Shown here: positions 31,261 to 42,800 of the stretch, in pieces
Layout of the letters: each line of letters begins with the position of its first letter
Position numbering within the stretch: position 1 is the stretch's first letter
Assembly: GCA_002794775.1 (NCBI GenBank)
Contig: NBAY01000001.1
Location: 1,674,001 to 1,738,000 of the forward strand
DNA: 64,000 bases
Direction: 5' to 3'
DNA from: Porodaedalea pini
Lineage: Eukaryota > Basidiomycota > Agaricomycetes > Hymenochaetales > Hymenochaetaceae
Notes under the pieces: model-generated
The model's input: only the letters and a program-made list of their open reading frames with translations
Told to the model about the DNA's origin: nothing
The model's database searches: none
Made by a program: the position numbers and the translations under genes

Positions 31261-33813
31261 CCTCCGCAGTGTCGATAAAGAGACGAGTCCTGGTAACAAC
31301 CATATCTCGTATCAACATCTTGCGTTGCTGGTGGAATACCAGGGTCAATTTTTTGCAGATCTTTTTTCTAAATGTCTCGAATTAGGCCATTTTCCTTTTC
31401 CTTTTAAGACCTCCCTTGTGACTTTTATCCCCAAGCCCAAATGCACTGACTTTTCGGTGCCTAGGGCGTTCTGGCCCATCACTTTGGTGGACACAATCGG
31501 AAAACTTTTCGAGCGCGTTCTCTTTAATTTTCTTCAACCATTCTTTGAAAAGAATAATCTTCTCCCCGACTCCCAACATGGATGCCGGAAACATCGATCA
31601 TCTCTTACTGCTTGTTATGAACTTTTATCCTTTATCCTTTCTAATCCATTCATTATGCCCAGCGAGCAAGTCTGGGACAGTCTCAACCGATGCCGTCGCT
31701 TTCTTATCACATCAATTCTTACCATTGACATTCAGGGTTTTTTTGATAACATTTCCCATTCCCTTCTCCTTAACAAACTCATTCACGCCAACGTTCACCC
31801 CAACTTCATCCATGTTTTGGCCGCTTGGCTTTCCGATCGCCCCATTTCTTTTCATTTCAACAATTTCTTTTCTCAACCTTTCATAAAACCTAATCGTGGG
31901 GTCCCTCAGGGATCACCTCTATCCCCCCTCATTTCAATCTTTGCGTCGGCTGACGTTATTTTTTCTTATTACAATTGCTTCGGCCCACACCGTCCTTTAT
32001 TCGCCTATATGGATGATCACCTCCTTTCGGCTCAGTCGCTCAGTCTCCAGACTAATTTGGTGCGTTTACGCAACCAATTTTCTTTCCTTTCTTCTCAATT
32101 TCAGGCATTGGGTTTATCAATTGATCCCAACGCCATCGAACTTTTACACATTATCCCACATCCTAAGATCGCTCGTTTTCTTTTTCAGTCCTTTATAAAC
32201 AACCCATCTCAATCCTCTTCTCCGTCCCTCTCTCTCCCGGGCGACCTTGTTATTCATCCTTCTCAACACCTCACATGGCTTGGGGTCATTTTTTCCTTCG
32301 ACCTATCGCCCAAACTTCATTTTCAAGCAAGGGCCAACAAAGCGCTTTCTACGCTTCATCAACGCTCATTTCTTTTTAATTCTTCTAACGGCGCATTCTT
32401 CCAATTCGCCCGGCTCCTATATTTTGGTCTCATTCGTTCTGTTGCGATTTACGGTGCAGTCCTTTTTGCGGATTCCAGCTTCATATCGTCTCTCTTGCAA
32501 CCTATTCAGAATCGCTTTTTGCATTCTATTACAAATCATTCCATACACCCTTCTATTGCAGAATCGGTTTTTTCGATTCCTCCACTCGACCTTTTTATTC
32601 ACGTACTATCCCAACGCTTCTTACTTTCTTATTATTCGCATTCCGATCATTCGCCTACCAATAGCAGTTATCTCTATGGTGCTCTCCTTCCAGACATTTC
32701 CATCCCTAAAACCACTTCTTATCCTGCTTTCGTCCCCGTTCATTCCAGGCTCATTCTTACTCCCATTCCAGCGCCTAACCAACGCCAGAAGGCTATTCGC
32801 TCTTTCAATTCGTTTTATTTACACCCTCCTCCATATCAATATTTCATTTTTACAGATGGCTCCATCATTCCGGACGACAAAGGCACCGCCAACGGTGGAC
32901 ACGGTTACATCATAATGCATGATCACCACGAACTTGCTGTCTTTTCTTCAGTAGCGCACTCTCACTCGAACATCTTGTTCGAGGAGCAGGAAGCGCTCAT
33001 CGCAGCTATACGCTGGATATCTTCTCTTCTCTCCAAATGTTCCACGCCGGTGCACATTCATATCGTCACTGATTCGCTCAATTGCGCAAACCTCATCTTC
33101 ACCGACGATAACAATCATGCAGATTTCATCATCCTCTTTCGTCGACTATGTGGAATATTCCTTGTTTCACACCACCCCGTGTCACATATCACTGTCCAGT
33201 GGCTTCCGTCCCATCGGGGAGTCCTGGGCAATTCTAAGGCCGATAAATTAGCCAAAGATGCCACAACCAACCACAGTCGTGAGCCCATTCCGGACTCACT
33301 ACCGAACCTCAATGCGCAGCTTCAACTCGACCTCCTCCGCGAGTGGAAAGCCCGCCTCGTTAATTTGCGTGGTCACCGATCGATTACCGAACCCAACTCT
33401 TTCATACTACACCCTACTCGATCATTTCGCGCATTCCTCAAATTGCATCCTGAGAAGAGGATATCCCGCTTAGTTCATGGACGTGCTGTTAGCATTTTGC
33501 TCAACACACTTGATCTGCATATCCGCAACCCCGAACCTCAGTAACTTCACAGGAGCTTGGTTCAGTCAAACAATTGGTTTTCGGTTAGAACGGATCAGCC
33601 ACAGTTCCATTTGGCATATGTATATATAAAGTAGTTTACTGCCTTATAAAGAATACATTTGTAAGCGATGAACGGTTCAAACCTGAGCCACGCTTAGACT
33701 TGCTGCAAATAGCAAAAGACATTAAGATCCATTCATGGGAATCGGTTCAGGATAACAAAAAGTACATTAATGTATATGTTACTGAACTGATAAGAGTTCA
33801 CCGGCCATGCACA

Positions 33814-36800
33814 CTACTTGCGTGCTACAAAAGAACGATCAATTTGTGTATGTGTTAGAACCTGAACTTTCACCTTTTCTTTATTTTCCCTTTTACCATT
33901 TCCTTTATTATATTCACCCTTTTCATTATATTTACCCATCTTACACAATCATTCCCACAACACCTTCATTCGTTCCATTCCGACCCCTTATGTAATATTA
34001 GATAATATAGTCTCACGGTTGTTGCTATATAAGGTCTCAGGAATCGCATGAACTCCTTGTTCTGCTTTTCCTCTTACCTCCGCGACGACCTAGGTGAGAC
34101 TTGTCCCCCTTGTATTAGTTTAGTCTTGTATTAATCCTCTTACCTCCGCGACGACCTAGCCTGAGTACAGCGTGTCCCGAGTCCCCACTCGAGTATAGCA
34201 CGTCCCAGACGACAGTCAGCCGAGGCCTGCCCAGTCCGAGTCGTCTCCCGGACTCCCGCCTAACATAAAAGCAGAACCCCACCCAGGCTCATCCCCAGCG
34301 TATGTCGTCGCTGTCGACTCGCCTTCACTCGGTCTAGAGGAGTGCTCCCCTCGACGGACTTGACGTGTAAACCCCCTAAACGACAACCCTCAACCCTGCC
34401 CGGACGTTTCCGGACGTTTGTGTATTAAGTAATCCGACTTTCCCCGACCTTTACCGCATTTGGACGCCTACTCGACCTTGGAGGACCTGATGCCCTAATC
34501 AGGAAACCCTCTCCCACTCTGGCCCTCCGTCTTTCTCTTTGGTGGAACACGCACCTGACGTGGACGTGGGTAACCAGACGAGTACAAACTTCGACGACAA
34601 TCTCGTTTGTGATCTCACTCGGATCCTACCGCCTCGTCATCAACTTCGCTGACGAACCCGCTCAACGTTGGCGTAACCCCGGTATCAATGCACACCCGAT
34701 CCCTGTTCCTCCTCCATCGTCAACATAGATCTCGACGAGGAACAACGTCGTGCTCTCCCGCCTCGGTCCTGGTACAACGAGGAACGCCGCTCCTGGTTCA
34801 CGGTTACTCAAACAGGCGTTGAATACGTTATCTGGTGGTGTCCAGAGAAAGGACTCTGGTATTCGACGCTTGAAGGAGGAAGAAGATTAAAGTGGGCTCC
34901 TGCGCCGATAGATCAGACAACCCCGATTTCACCATCGCTTTCGACGTCAACCATTCTCCCACCGATCCCAGGACCGTATAGAGAAGCGCGATGAGATTCA
35001 TCACCACCGACCCCCCCTGAGCGACAAACGGACACGCCTAGAACAACAATGTCGACGGGAGGCTTCAGCACACAACAGCTGGAGCAAATCGCGGCGATCG
35101 TAGCGGGCGCCTTCGCTCACCAAGCCGCAAACACTCCAGCGGGCCCTAGTGCCGCTGCTGTACCGAACATCGACGTCGCCCGACCACGTGAATTCACTGG
35201 GGGTGACGATTACCTCGACTTCAGACGTGAAGTCCTTCTTTTCGTATCCGCAAATCCAAATCGATACCCTACATCAGAGAGTAAGATTTATGTAGCTCTC
35301 TCCTACCTGAAGGGTGGTAATGCGGCAACGTGGGCGCAGAACTACGTCGAGGAGTCGACAACGTCGGGAATCGTCACCTTCACCGACAGCTGGGAAAGAT
35401 TCCAGGAACGACTCGACGCCTCGTTTGACGACCCGAATCGCAAGGAGAAAGCACTGAAGGATTTCCGAGATAAGGTTCAGAAGGACCTAACCGCGGACGA
35501 GTTCTTCCAGAAGTTCGACGTGATCATTAAGCGCGCCGAGCTGAAAGACGACAGCGTCATCTGTGATCACCTCAAGCGAGCGATGAACATCGAGGTGGTC
35601 CGTGGAGTGCTAAGGTCGATGCCAGTCCCAACGAAATACGAGGATTGGAAGAACAAGGCGATCGAAATAGACCGCGGCGAACAGCAGATTCGCGCTATAC
35701 AACGAGGACGCGCCTTTCTTCCCCCTCCTCGCCTACCACAACAAGCACCCCCAGCTCGCCGTCAGGTAGCGGCCCCTCACGTCGATAGACGTGACGTGAC
35801 CGGCGTCACCTTCGGAGGCGCTGGTCAGCCGATGGACGTCTCAATGAACGAGGCACAACGACGACGCGCGTGCTGGATCTGTGGCGGTCTGGGTCACTTC
35901 AAGGACAAGTGCCCGCAAGCGAAACCGATCATCCAGCGCATGCTGGAACTGATGGCGCCAGGCGAACGTCGTGTCCTCGCCGACGAGCTCGGAGCGATGA
36001 AGGAGTCAGCCTTCGAGGAAGTCATAGACACTCGGAGGTCGACTGTGGAGGACTATGTGGAAGAAGAAGACAATGACGAAGAGGTCGTCGACTCGCAGGG
36101 TTTTGCGAGTGGTCAGGCGTAGCCATCGGGGCGACTGACCGAGAAGAACAAGGGACTTTGAATCCGGATTCGTTAAAATATAACCAACCGTCTGTACAAC
36201 ACGTAGATGCAAACGACGTCGATGGTTTTCCTGAGTATGAAGTCCCCACCGGTGTGAAAGGAAGTGAAGAGTACGAGCAGCTGTTCATGAGAGGAACTGG
36301 CGGACGCCAGCTGGACCTTCTCCTGAACGTCGGACACAGCGTGGAAGGTGAAGTGAGGGAGGTAGACGCACACGCGCTCGTAGATTCGGGATGTATGGGA
36401 TCGTGCATTGACGTAAGGTTTGTCGAACGATACGGGCTGGAGACGAAGCGTTATATCCGACCCCTTGCGGTACTCAATGCTGACGGCACGCACAACGAAG
36501 CCGGGTTAATCGAGGAGTACGTTGACATTGAACTTACAATCGGTCACCATAAGGAACAGATTATCCTGGCGGTAACCTCACTGGCGTCGTCTAACATCTT
36601 CCTGGGGTACGACTGGCTTCGACGGCACAACCCGGAGGTCGACTGGAAGACGGGTACGCTCGAATTTACTCGCTGCCCGAGCGAATGTGCGATCGAAGAG
36701 GAGCCTGTAGAGGACCTAGGCAAGGTGAAGGAGGTGGTAGAACAGATGAGGAGGGTGAGTGAGATGCGAATGGACAAGGCGTCCTGGCCCGCATACCTCA

Positions 36801-39800
36801 ACGACTACGCCGACGTTTTCAGCGAAAAGGGCTTTGAGAAGCTGCTGGAACACCGACCCTGGGACCATGTCATCGACTTGAAGCCTGACTTCAAACCGAG
36901 CGACTGTAAGATCTACCCGCTCACGCCGACTGAGCAGCAGTCACTCAAGGACTTCCTTGATGAAAATCTAAAGTCGGGTCGCATTCGACGGTCGATATCG
37001 CCCATGGCATCACCCTTCTTCTTCATTAAGAAGGCTGACAAATCGCTATGCCCGATCCAGGATTACCGTAAGCTCAATGACGGTACGATCAAGAACAAGT
37101 ATCCCCTCCCTCTCATCGACGAACTCGTCGACAAGGTCAAGAAAGCGAAGTACATCACTAAGCTTGACCTTCGCTGGGGATACTATAATATCCGGATCCG
37201 CGAGGGTGACGAGTGGAAGGCGGCTTTCCGCACGAACATGGGCCTCTTCGAACCAACGGTGATGTTCTTTGGTCTTTGCAACGCACCGGCCACTTTCCAA
37301 GCTTTCGTCAACCACATCTTCAAGGAACTGATCTACGCGAACTTGATCATCGTATACCTCGACGACATACTGATCCTCTCAGAAACCATTGAGGAACACA
37401 TCGACACGTCAAGGCGCGTACTTCAGATCCTCCAGGAAAACGGCCTGTACTTGAAGCCGGAGAAGTGCGAATTCGATGCCAAGGTCGTTAAGTATCTCGG
37501 TCACATCATCGGCAACGGCGAGATCAAGGCTGACCCGGCAAAGACGGAGGCGATTGCGAACTGGCCGGTCCCACGAAACCTCAAGGAGCTACAACAGTTC
37601 CTCGGCATGGGAAACTGGCTGAGACGGTTTATTAAGGACTACAGCAAGGTGGTCCGGCCGTTGACGTCATTAACGGGCAAGAAGGACTGGGTATGGGAGA
37701 CCGAACAGCAGGAAGCGTTCGAGGAGCTGAGACGACGTCTCTGCTCACCTCCAGTCCTAGCCATCGCCAACGACGAGGGCCCTTTCCACGTAGAAGCGGA
37801 CTCGTCAAACTTTGCGCTCGGCGGTGTGTTGTTGCAGAAGCAGGAAGGGAAGTGGAGGGTGATTGCCTACAGGTCAGAAGCGCTTGAACCGGCGGAACGA
37901 AACTACGAGATCTACGACAAAGAGATGCTCGCGATCGTTTCGGCGCTCAAGGAATGGCGACAATATCTCCTCGGCGCTCGCCACAAGATCGAAATCTGGT
38001 CCGACCATGCCAACCTCACCTACTTCAGGTCGGCGCAGAAGCTGAGCTATCGTCAAGCTCGCTGGCGGACCGAACTTGAAGAATTCGACTTCCACCTCGA
38101 ACACAAGTCGGGGAAGACGATGGGCAAGGCCGACCTACTATCGCGTATGGCGGGCTACGATCAGGGCAAGGATGACAATGACGGTGTCATTTTCATCAAA
38201 GAGAAGTGGCTGAACCGTGGGGTGGTCAGAACGTCGCGTGATGAAGTGTTGGACAGAGTGAGGGAAGCGCAGAGGGCGCAGGACGAGTCGGAGAGGCCGA
38301 CGGGCATGACAGAGGTTGACGGATGGTGGCGGATGAAAGGCAAGGTGTACGTGCCGTCAACATTGAAGGAGGCCGTGTTGCGGGAGTGTCACGACTCGGT
38401 GCTAGCTGGTCATCCGGGAGCGTCGAAGACGGTAGAGCTCGTCTGTCGCGATTTCTGGTGGGTGTCGATTTTCTCCGACGTCCGAGCATACGTCCGAGGA
38501 TGCGACCGTTGTCAACGGACGAAGGCCTTAAGAACGTCAAGGTCGAGGCCACTTCATCCAAACGCAGTCCCCGAAGGTCCCTGGGAAATTGTTACGATTG
38601 ACCTAATCGGAGAGCTCCCAGACTCCAAGGGACACAACGCGATCTGCGTCTTCGTGGACAGATTCTCGAAGCAAATGCACGCGATCCCGACGACGACGAA
38701 GTTGTCAGCAGAAGGCATGGCTCAGTTGTACCGCGACCATGTCTTCCGCCTCCACGGACTACCGAAGAAGATCATCCATGACCGAGGCACGCAATTTGAT
38801 GCGTCGATGATGAAGGAGCTGTACAAACTCCTGCACATCGAAGGCAACCCATCGACAGCGTACCATCCACAGACGGATGGTCAAACGGAACGTGTTAACC
38901 AAGAGCTCGAACAGTACCTTCGACTCTTCGTTAACCATCGACAATCAGACTGGAAAGACTGGCTCCCCCTCGCAGAGTTCGCATACAATAACCGCGAACA
39001 CTCGGCGACTAAGATGTCCCCCTTCTATGCGAACACAGGACGTCACCCCTTGAGCTTTGACACGACGCGAACCTCATCTGCTAACATGTCAGCGGAAGAA
39101 TTTGCGAAGCACATCAAGGAGACTCATCGCGTCGCGAAGGACAATCTGGTCAAGGCAGCAGAGGATATGAAGCGCTACCATGACCGGACGGCAGGGACTT
39201 CAGTGGAATATAAGGCTGGAGACAAGGTCTTCCTCGACGGGCGGAATATAAGTACGGACTCGCCAACGAAGAAACTCGCAGACAAGTGGTACGGTCCATT
39301 CGACATCATCGACAAGGTGGGAGCAAGCGCGTACAAGCTCAAGCTCCCGAAGCGATGGAAAAAAGTCCACCCCGTCTTCAACGAAGCCCTGTTGAAACCC
39401 GCCGTCGAACCATCCTTTGAAAGCCAGAAGCAACCCCCGCCGCCGCCGCCAGACATTGTCGACAACGAGGAGGAATATGAACTCGAGGAAGTCCTAGACT
39501 CACGTCTGCACTGAAAGAAACTACAGTACCTTGTCAAGTGGGTCGGTTACAATGAACCGACATGGCAACCTGAGACAGACTTCGGCGAGAACGCGAAGGA
39601 GGCGATCGCTGAGTTCTACCTCAAACATCCCGGTGCACCTCGGAAACTCGACATCCCTCGTCAACGACTCCGTCCGCTCTTCGTCGACACTGAGCCTGAC
39701 GACCGCGATCATGGTTGGTCGGGACGCCCAACCTTGAAGGGGGGGTAATGTTAGAACCTGAACTTTCACCTTTTCTTTATTTTCCCTTTTACCATTTCCT

Positions 39801-42800
39801 TTATTATATTCACCCTTTTCATTATATTTACCCATCTTACACAATCATTCCCACAACACCTTCATTCGTTCCATTCCGACCCCTTATGTAATATTAGATA
39901 ATATAGTCTCACGGTTGTTGCTATATAAGGTCTCAGGAATCGCATGAACTCCTTGTTCTGCTTTTCCTCTTACCTCCGCGACGACCTAGGTGAGACTTGT
40001 CCCCCTTGTATTAGTTTAGTCTTGTATTAATCCTCTTACCTCCGCGATGACCTAGCCTGAGTACAGCGTGTCCCGAGTCCCCACTCGAGTATAGCACATC
40101 CCAGACGACAGTCAGCCGAGGCCTGCCCAGTCCGAGTCGTCTCCCGGACTCCCGCCTAACAGTATGTTAATTATTAAAAAGAAATAAAATACCTCGTTTC
40201 TGAGGCTGCTTTGAGGGAGACTGTTTGTGCTTCATCATTGAATTGGCTTCATTAGAAACTGTGGCTGTGATGATAGGAATTTTTTCTGTAGAAGGCACGA
40301 CTATTTTAGTAAGGAGCTTTTGGGCGTGGTCAGACATGGCATGATAGATGAACGATTTGTGAGCAGCATATACGGAAGGGCCTAGTGTATCATCAGTTCG
40401 CGTCAGCGAAGCTGCTGAAGCCCACATCCCTGACATTGCCTCAAAGCCACGTATCAGTCTTCTAAATTCTTCCTCGAGTATAATGAGTTCTTCATGCCAT
40501 CGATCGCGTGATGCTCGTGAACGAAACCACAGAACACGGTCCTCTAGAGTAATATTAGCTCTTGGTGCATACATCAAGATGAGCAAATACACCTTCTTTT
40601 ACCCAGTCCTCAGAGTCTTTTTCTTTACGACCCATTTTCCAGACCCACCCGTCCGTCTTTCTCCCTGAGCCAAGTTCATGAGGATCAGTGATTGATGGAC
40701 GATACATATCTTCATCTTTCAATGGACAGAGATGAGATTTTACTTCATCCAATCCAAGAGCAACAAGCGCAGCATGCGTCATTTTGTACTCGCTAGCCCA
40801 TTTCCGCTTCTTGTCACCAGCTTGCTTTCGAGCCAGCGCAGTCCGTGTGTTACTTTGCTTTCCATGCCCGTATTTGCTGTGCAGACTCTCTAGAAAGCTT
40901 TGTTCACGAAGCGCCGACTTCAATTCGTGGAGAGTATCATACGCCTCGCCTTCTCGTAATTTGTACTCTATCTCGGCAAGTTCAACCAGCTCATAAGTAA
41001 CGCGGTCAGCTTTCGAAAATGAGGATGGAAGCCAGATGTTTTCTTCGAAGCCATCTTTCCTGTGCTCCTCTAAGAAATCTCGTAAAGCGGCATTTGCCGG
41101 GAACAAAAGATATTCTTATCACGTTCGTAGCTGGTGAGAGAGGCTTTGGTAGGCGGGCCTCCTTTCTTGGACATCAATTCGCGTCTGTATAACAGAAGTT
41201 AGATGTAAAAATGAAAGCATTGATAAATATCTCACCGCCGAAACTGGAGAGTCATACCAAAGCTTAAAAAAATAGCAAGCTTCCCTCTTGCCTTCGCGTG
41301 ATGCCCATTCCCCAGCTGCAGAGCCTCGCTCTCAAGCACTTTAGCTTGTGATGGATCTAGCATATAGACTCAGCTGATTACTTTGGAAGCACAAGCACTG
41401 GCTCTGATGTCGACGAGAGGCTAAGCTCATCATCTGCACATCCTTACAAAGAACGAGATCACAGACGTACAAGAAAGCTTAGGTCGATAAACACTGTCCC
41501 ATTCGCCCTTCTCATCCTTATAAGGTGCCGTGTCCATGCCCTCCCACTTCTTGACAAGCCTTTCCCCGTAGATGCGCCGCATACTTGCATCTGAAGAATC
41601 AAAGTTGAGCTTTACTCTTTCGTAAGTCTCCTGTGCCTTTGTGTAGCGCTTAGCAAGTGTCCGAGCTGAGTTGTACGTGTTTAAGTTATTGTTATATAAT
41701 CTTTGGAATTTCACTAGACATACCCATGAATTCTAACTTTGTCCAGTTCCATGCACCAATAATATCGTCCAGCGTATCACAATGATGGCCCGGTCCCATT
41801 TGTTTTGTACTCCCAGCAACTTGATTGGCTTCTGACCACCAACGCTCAACTTCTTCGCCATCGGTGCGGCTGACGCCAGTAGTATAATTTAATGAAAATC
41901 CATACTGACATGACTCGATGTGACCAAACAGATGCAGCTTGCCAACAAGAACCTTCATGTCGCGGACCATATCCACAGCCTCGGGAAAACATTCTTCAAA
42001 ATGCTTGACAAGTTTGATGGAATACTGACAGCCGATATCGTATGAAAGAATGAGCCGTTTAATATGGTCTTTGCCCTTTAGCGCACCTGCAAGCGCATAG
42101 TCTACGTTGACATGTCTAATGCAAGTTTAATACTTTTTTTGCGGCTGTGTGGTAGTCGTATTGATTCACCTTTCACCGTATTGCAGATTCACTGCTCCTT
42201 CGGGCTCACCGAGCCCATGCCTACATAGAACCATGACAAGTCCACTCGCATTTTGGCCACGGTGCTTTAGCATATTTGCATTCTCGATGGCTTGGAATTT
42301 TGAGCAAGTAGATTTCTATTGTTCCGTAAGAATTGAATCTTAAGTTACTGCGTGAACGCGTACCTCTTCCGTGAATGCCTTATACTTCTTAATATGCGCA
42401 TCAAGTCCTTCTTGTTTTCTGACGTATCCATGGCCGTCCCACAATGCCCTCTCACGTAGATTGTTTTTCTTATTCAATCCGATGAGATGAAAGTTCGCAT
42501 CCACTGAGATATTCTTCTGATTTTTGTAGCTTCCCGGAACACCAATAAGAATAAGTATCATTTGAACAATTCTTGTAACACTTACTGCGGGCTAAGTTCA
42601 CGATCTGTATTGAAGCCAGGAATGGGACATGCAAGACAGACGACTGCGAACGAATCGCGCGGACGAGCAAGCAATGCATCATCAACTTTGTGAAGCTGAC
42701 CGCTCCTTCGCTCGGCGAGTAGAAATCGCCAGTAATGTGCAATACGAATGAATTGTTGGCTAGGTACCTGGACACCGAACGTTATTCTAAGATCAATGTT

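Larger units (their letters stand above)
23701..33544 (+). pseudogene. LINE ORF2 (endonuclease-RT-RNase H), interrupted by LTR insertion
   Basis: The 5' part (23701-25018) encodes the APE-like endonuclease: LSLNIRN, DIVCLQE, DFNHHSDLW, SSDHYPLSF. The conserved Gly before DFN is Arg here (FVRDFNHH). The 3' part (31266-33544) encodes the RT (GVPQGSPLSPL, FAYMDDHLL) and an RNase H (FTDGS, EEQEAL, VTDS, SKADKLAKDA). The usual RPI motif reads FWPITL. If the LTR element and one TSD copy are removed, the two parts join in frame, giving a single frame of 1,199 codons including the stop. The C-terminal Cys finger often seen in such proteins is absent. Confidence 0.88.
21405..33600 (+). mobile_element. 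Non-LTR retrotransposon (LINE with RNase H), split by an LTR element
   Basis: Two-ORF LINE: ORF1 with Cys/His fingers, and ORF2 with APE-type endonuclease, reverse transcriptase and RNase H. The layout resembles the Tad1/I-type elements of fungi. It is interrupted at 25018/25019 by the Ty3/gypsy element occupying 25019-31260, with the 5-bp duplication CCTCC at 25014-25018 and 31261-31265. Outer boundaries are estimates; no clear 3' tail or target duplication could be seen. Nonsense codons in ORF1, substitutions in key ORF2 motifs and the insertion show it is dead. Confidence 0.88.
33853..40161 (+). mobile_element. Ty3/gypsy chromovirus, copy 2 (nearly intact)
   Basis: 6,309 bp, same family as copy 1 but in plus orientation. 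It has 413-bp LTRs at 33853-34265 and 39749-40161, and GTATG duplications at 33848-33852 and 40162-40166. The two LTRs differ at two positions that I can see (GACGAC/GATGAC and CACGTC/CACATC), both transitions at CpG. Gag is open. Pol is cut by a TGA just inside the chromodomain, and the leader has an extra TGA. It is therefore an older, probably non-autonomous insertion, but could be complemented by copy 1. Confidence 0.95.

Noticed and set aside
32247..32915. 222-codon hydrophobic frame
   Set aside because: It is a shadow of LINE ORF2 in the T-rich coding strand, with no independent evidence.
33661..33702. tRNA-like T-arm sequence (GGTTCAAACC)
   Set aside because: No cloverleaf could be built around it; it lies at the KDZ 3' flank.
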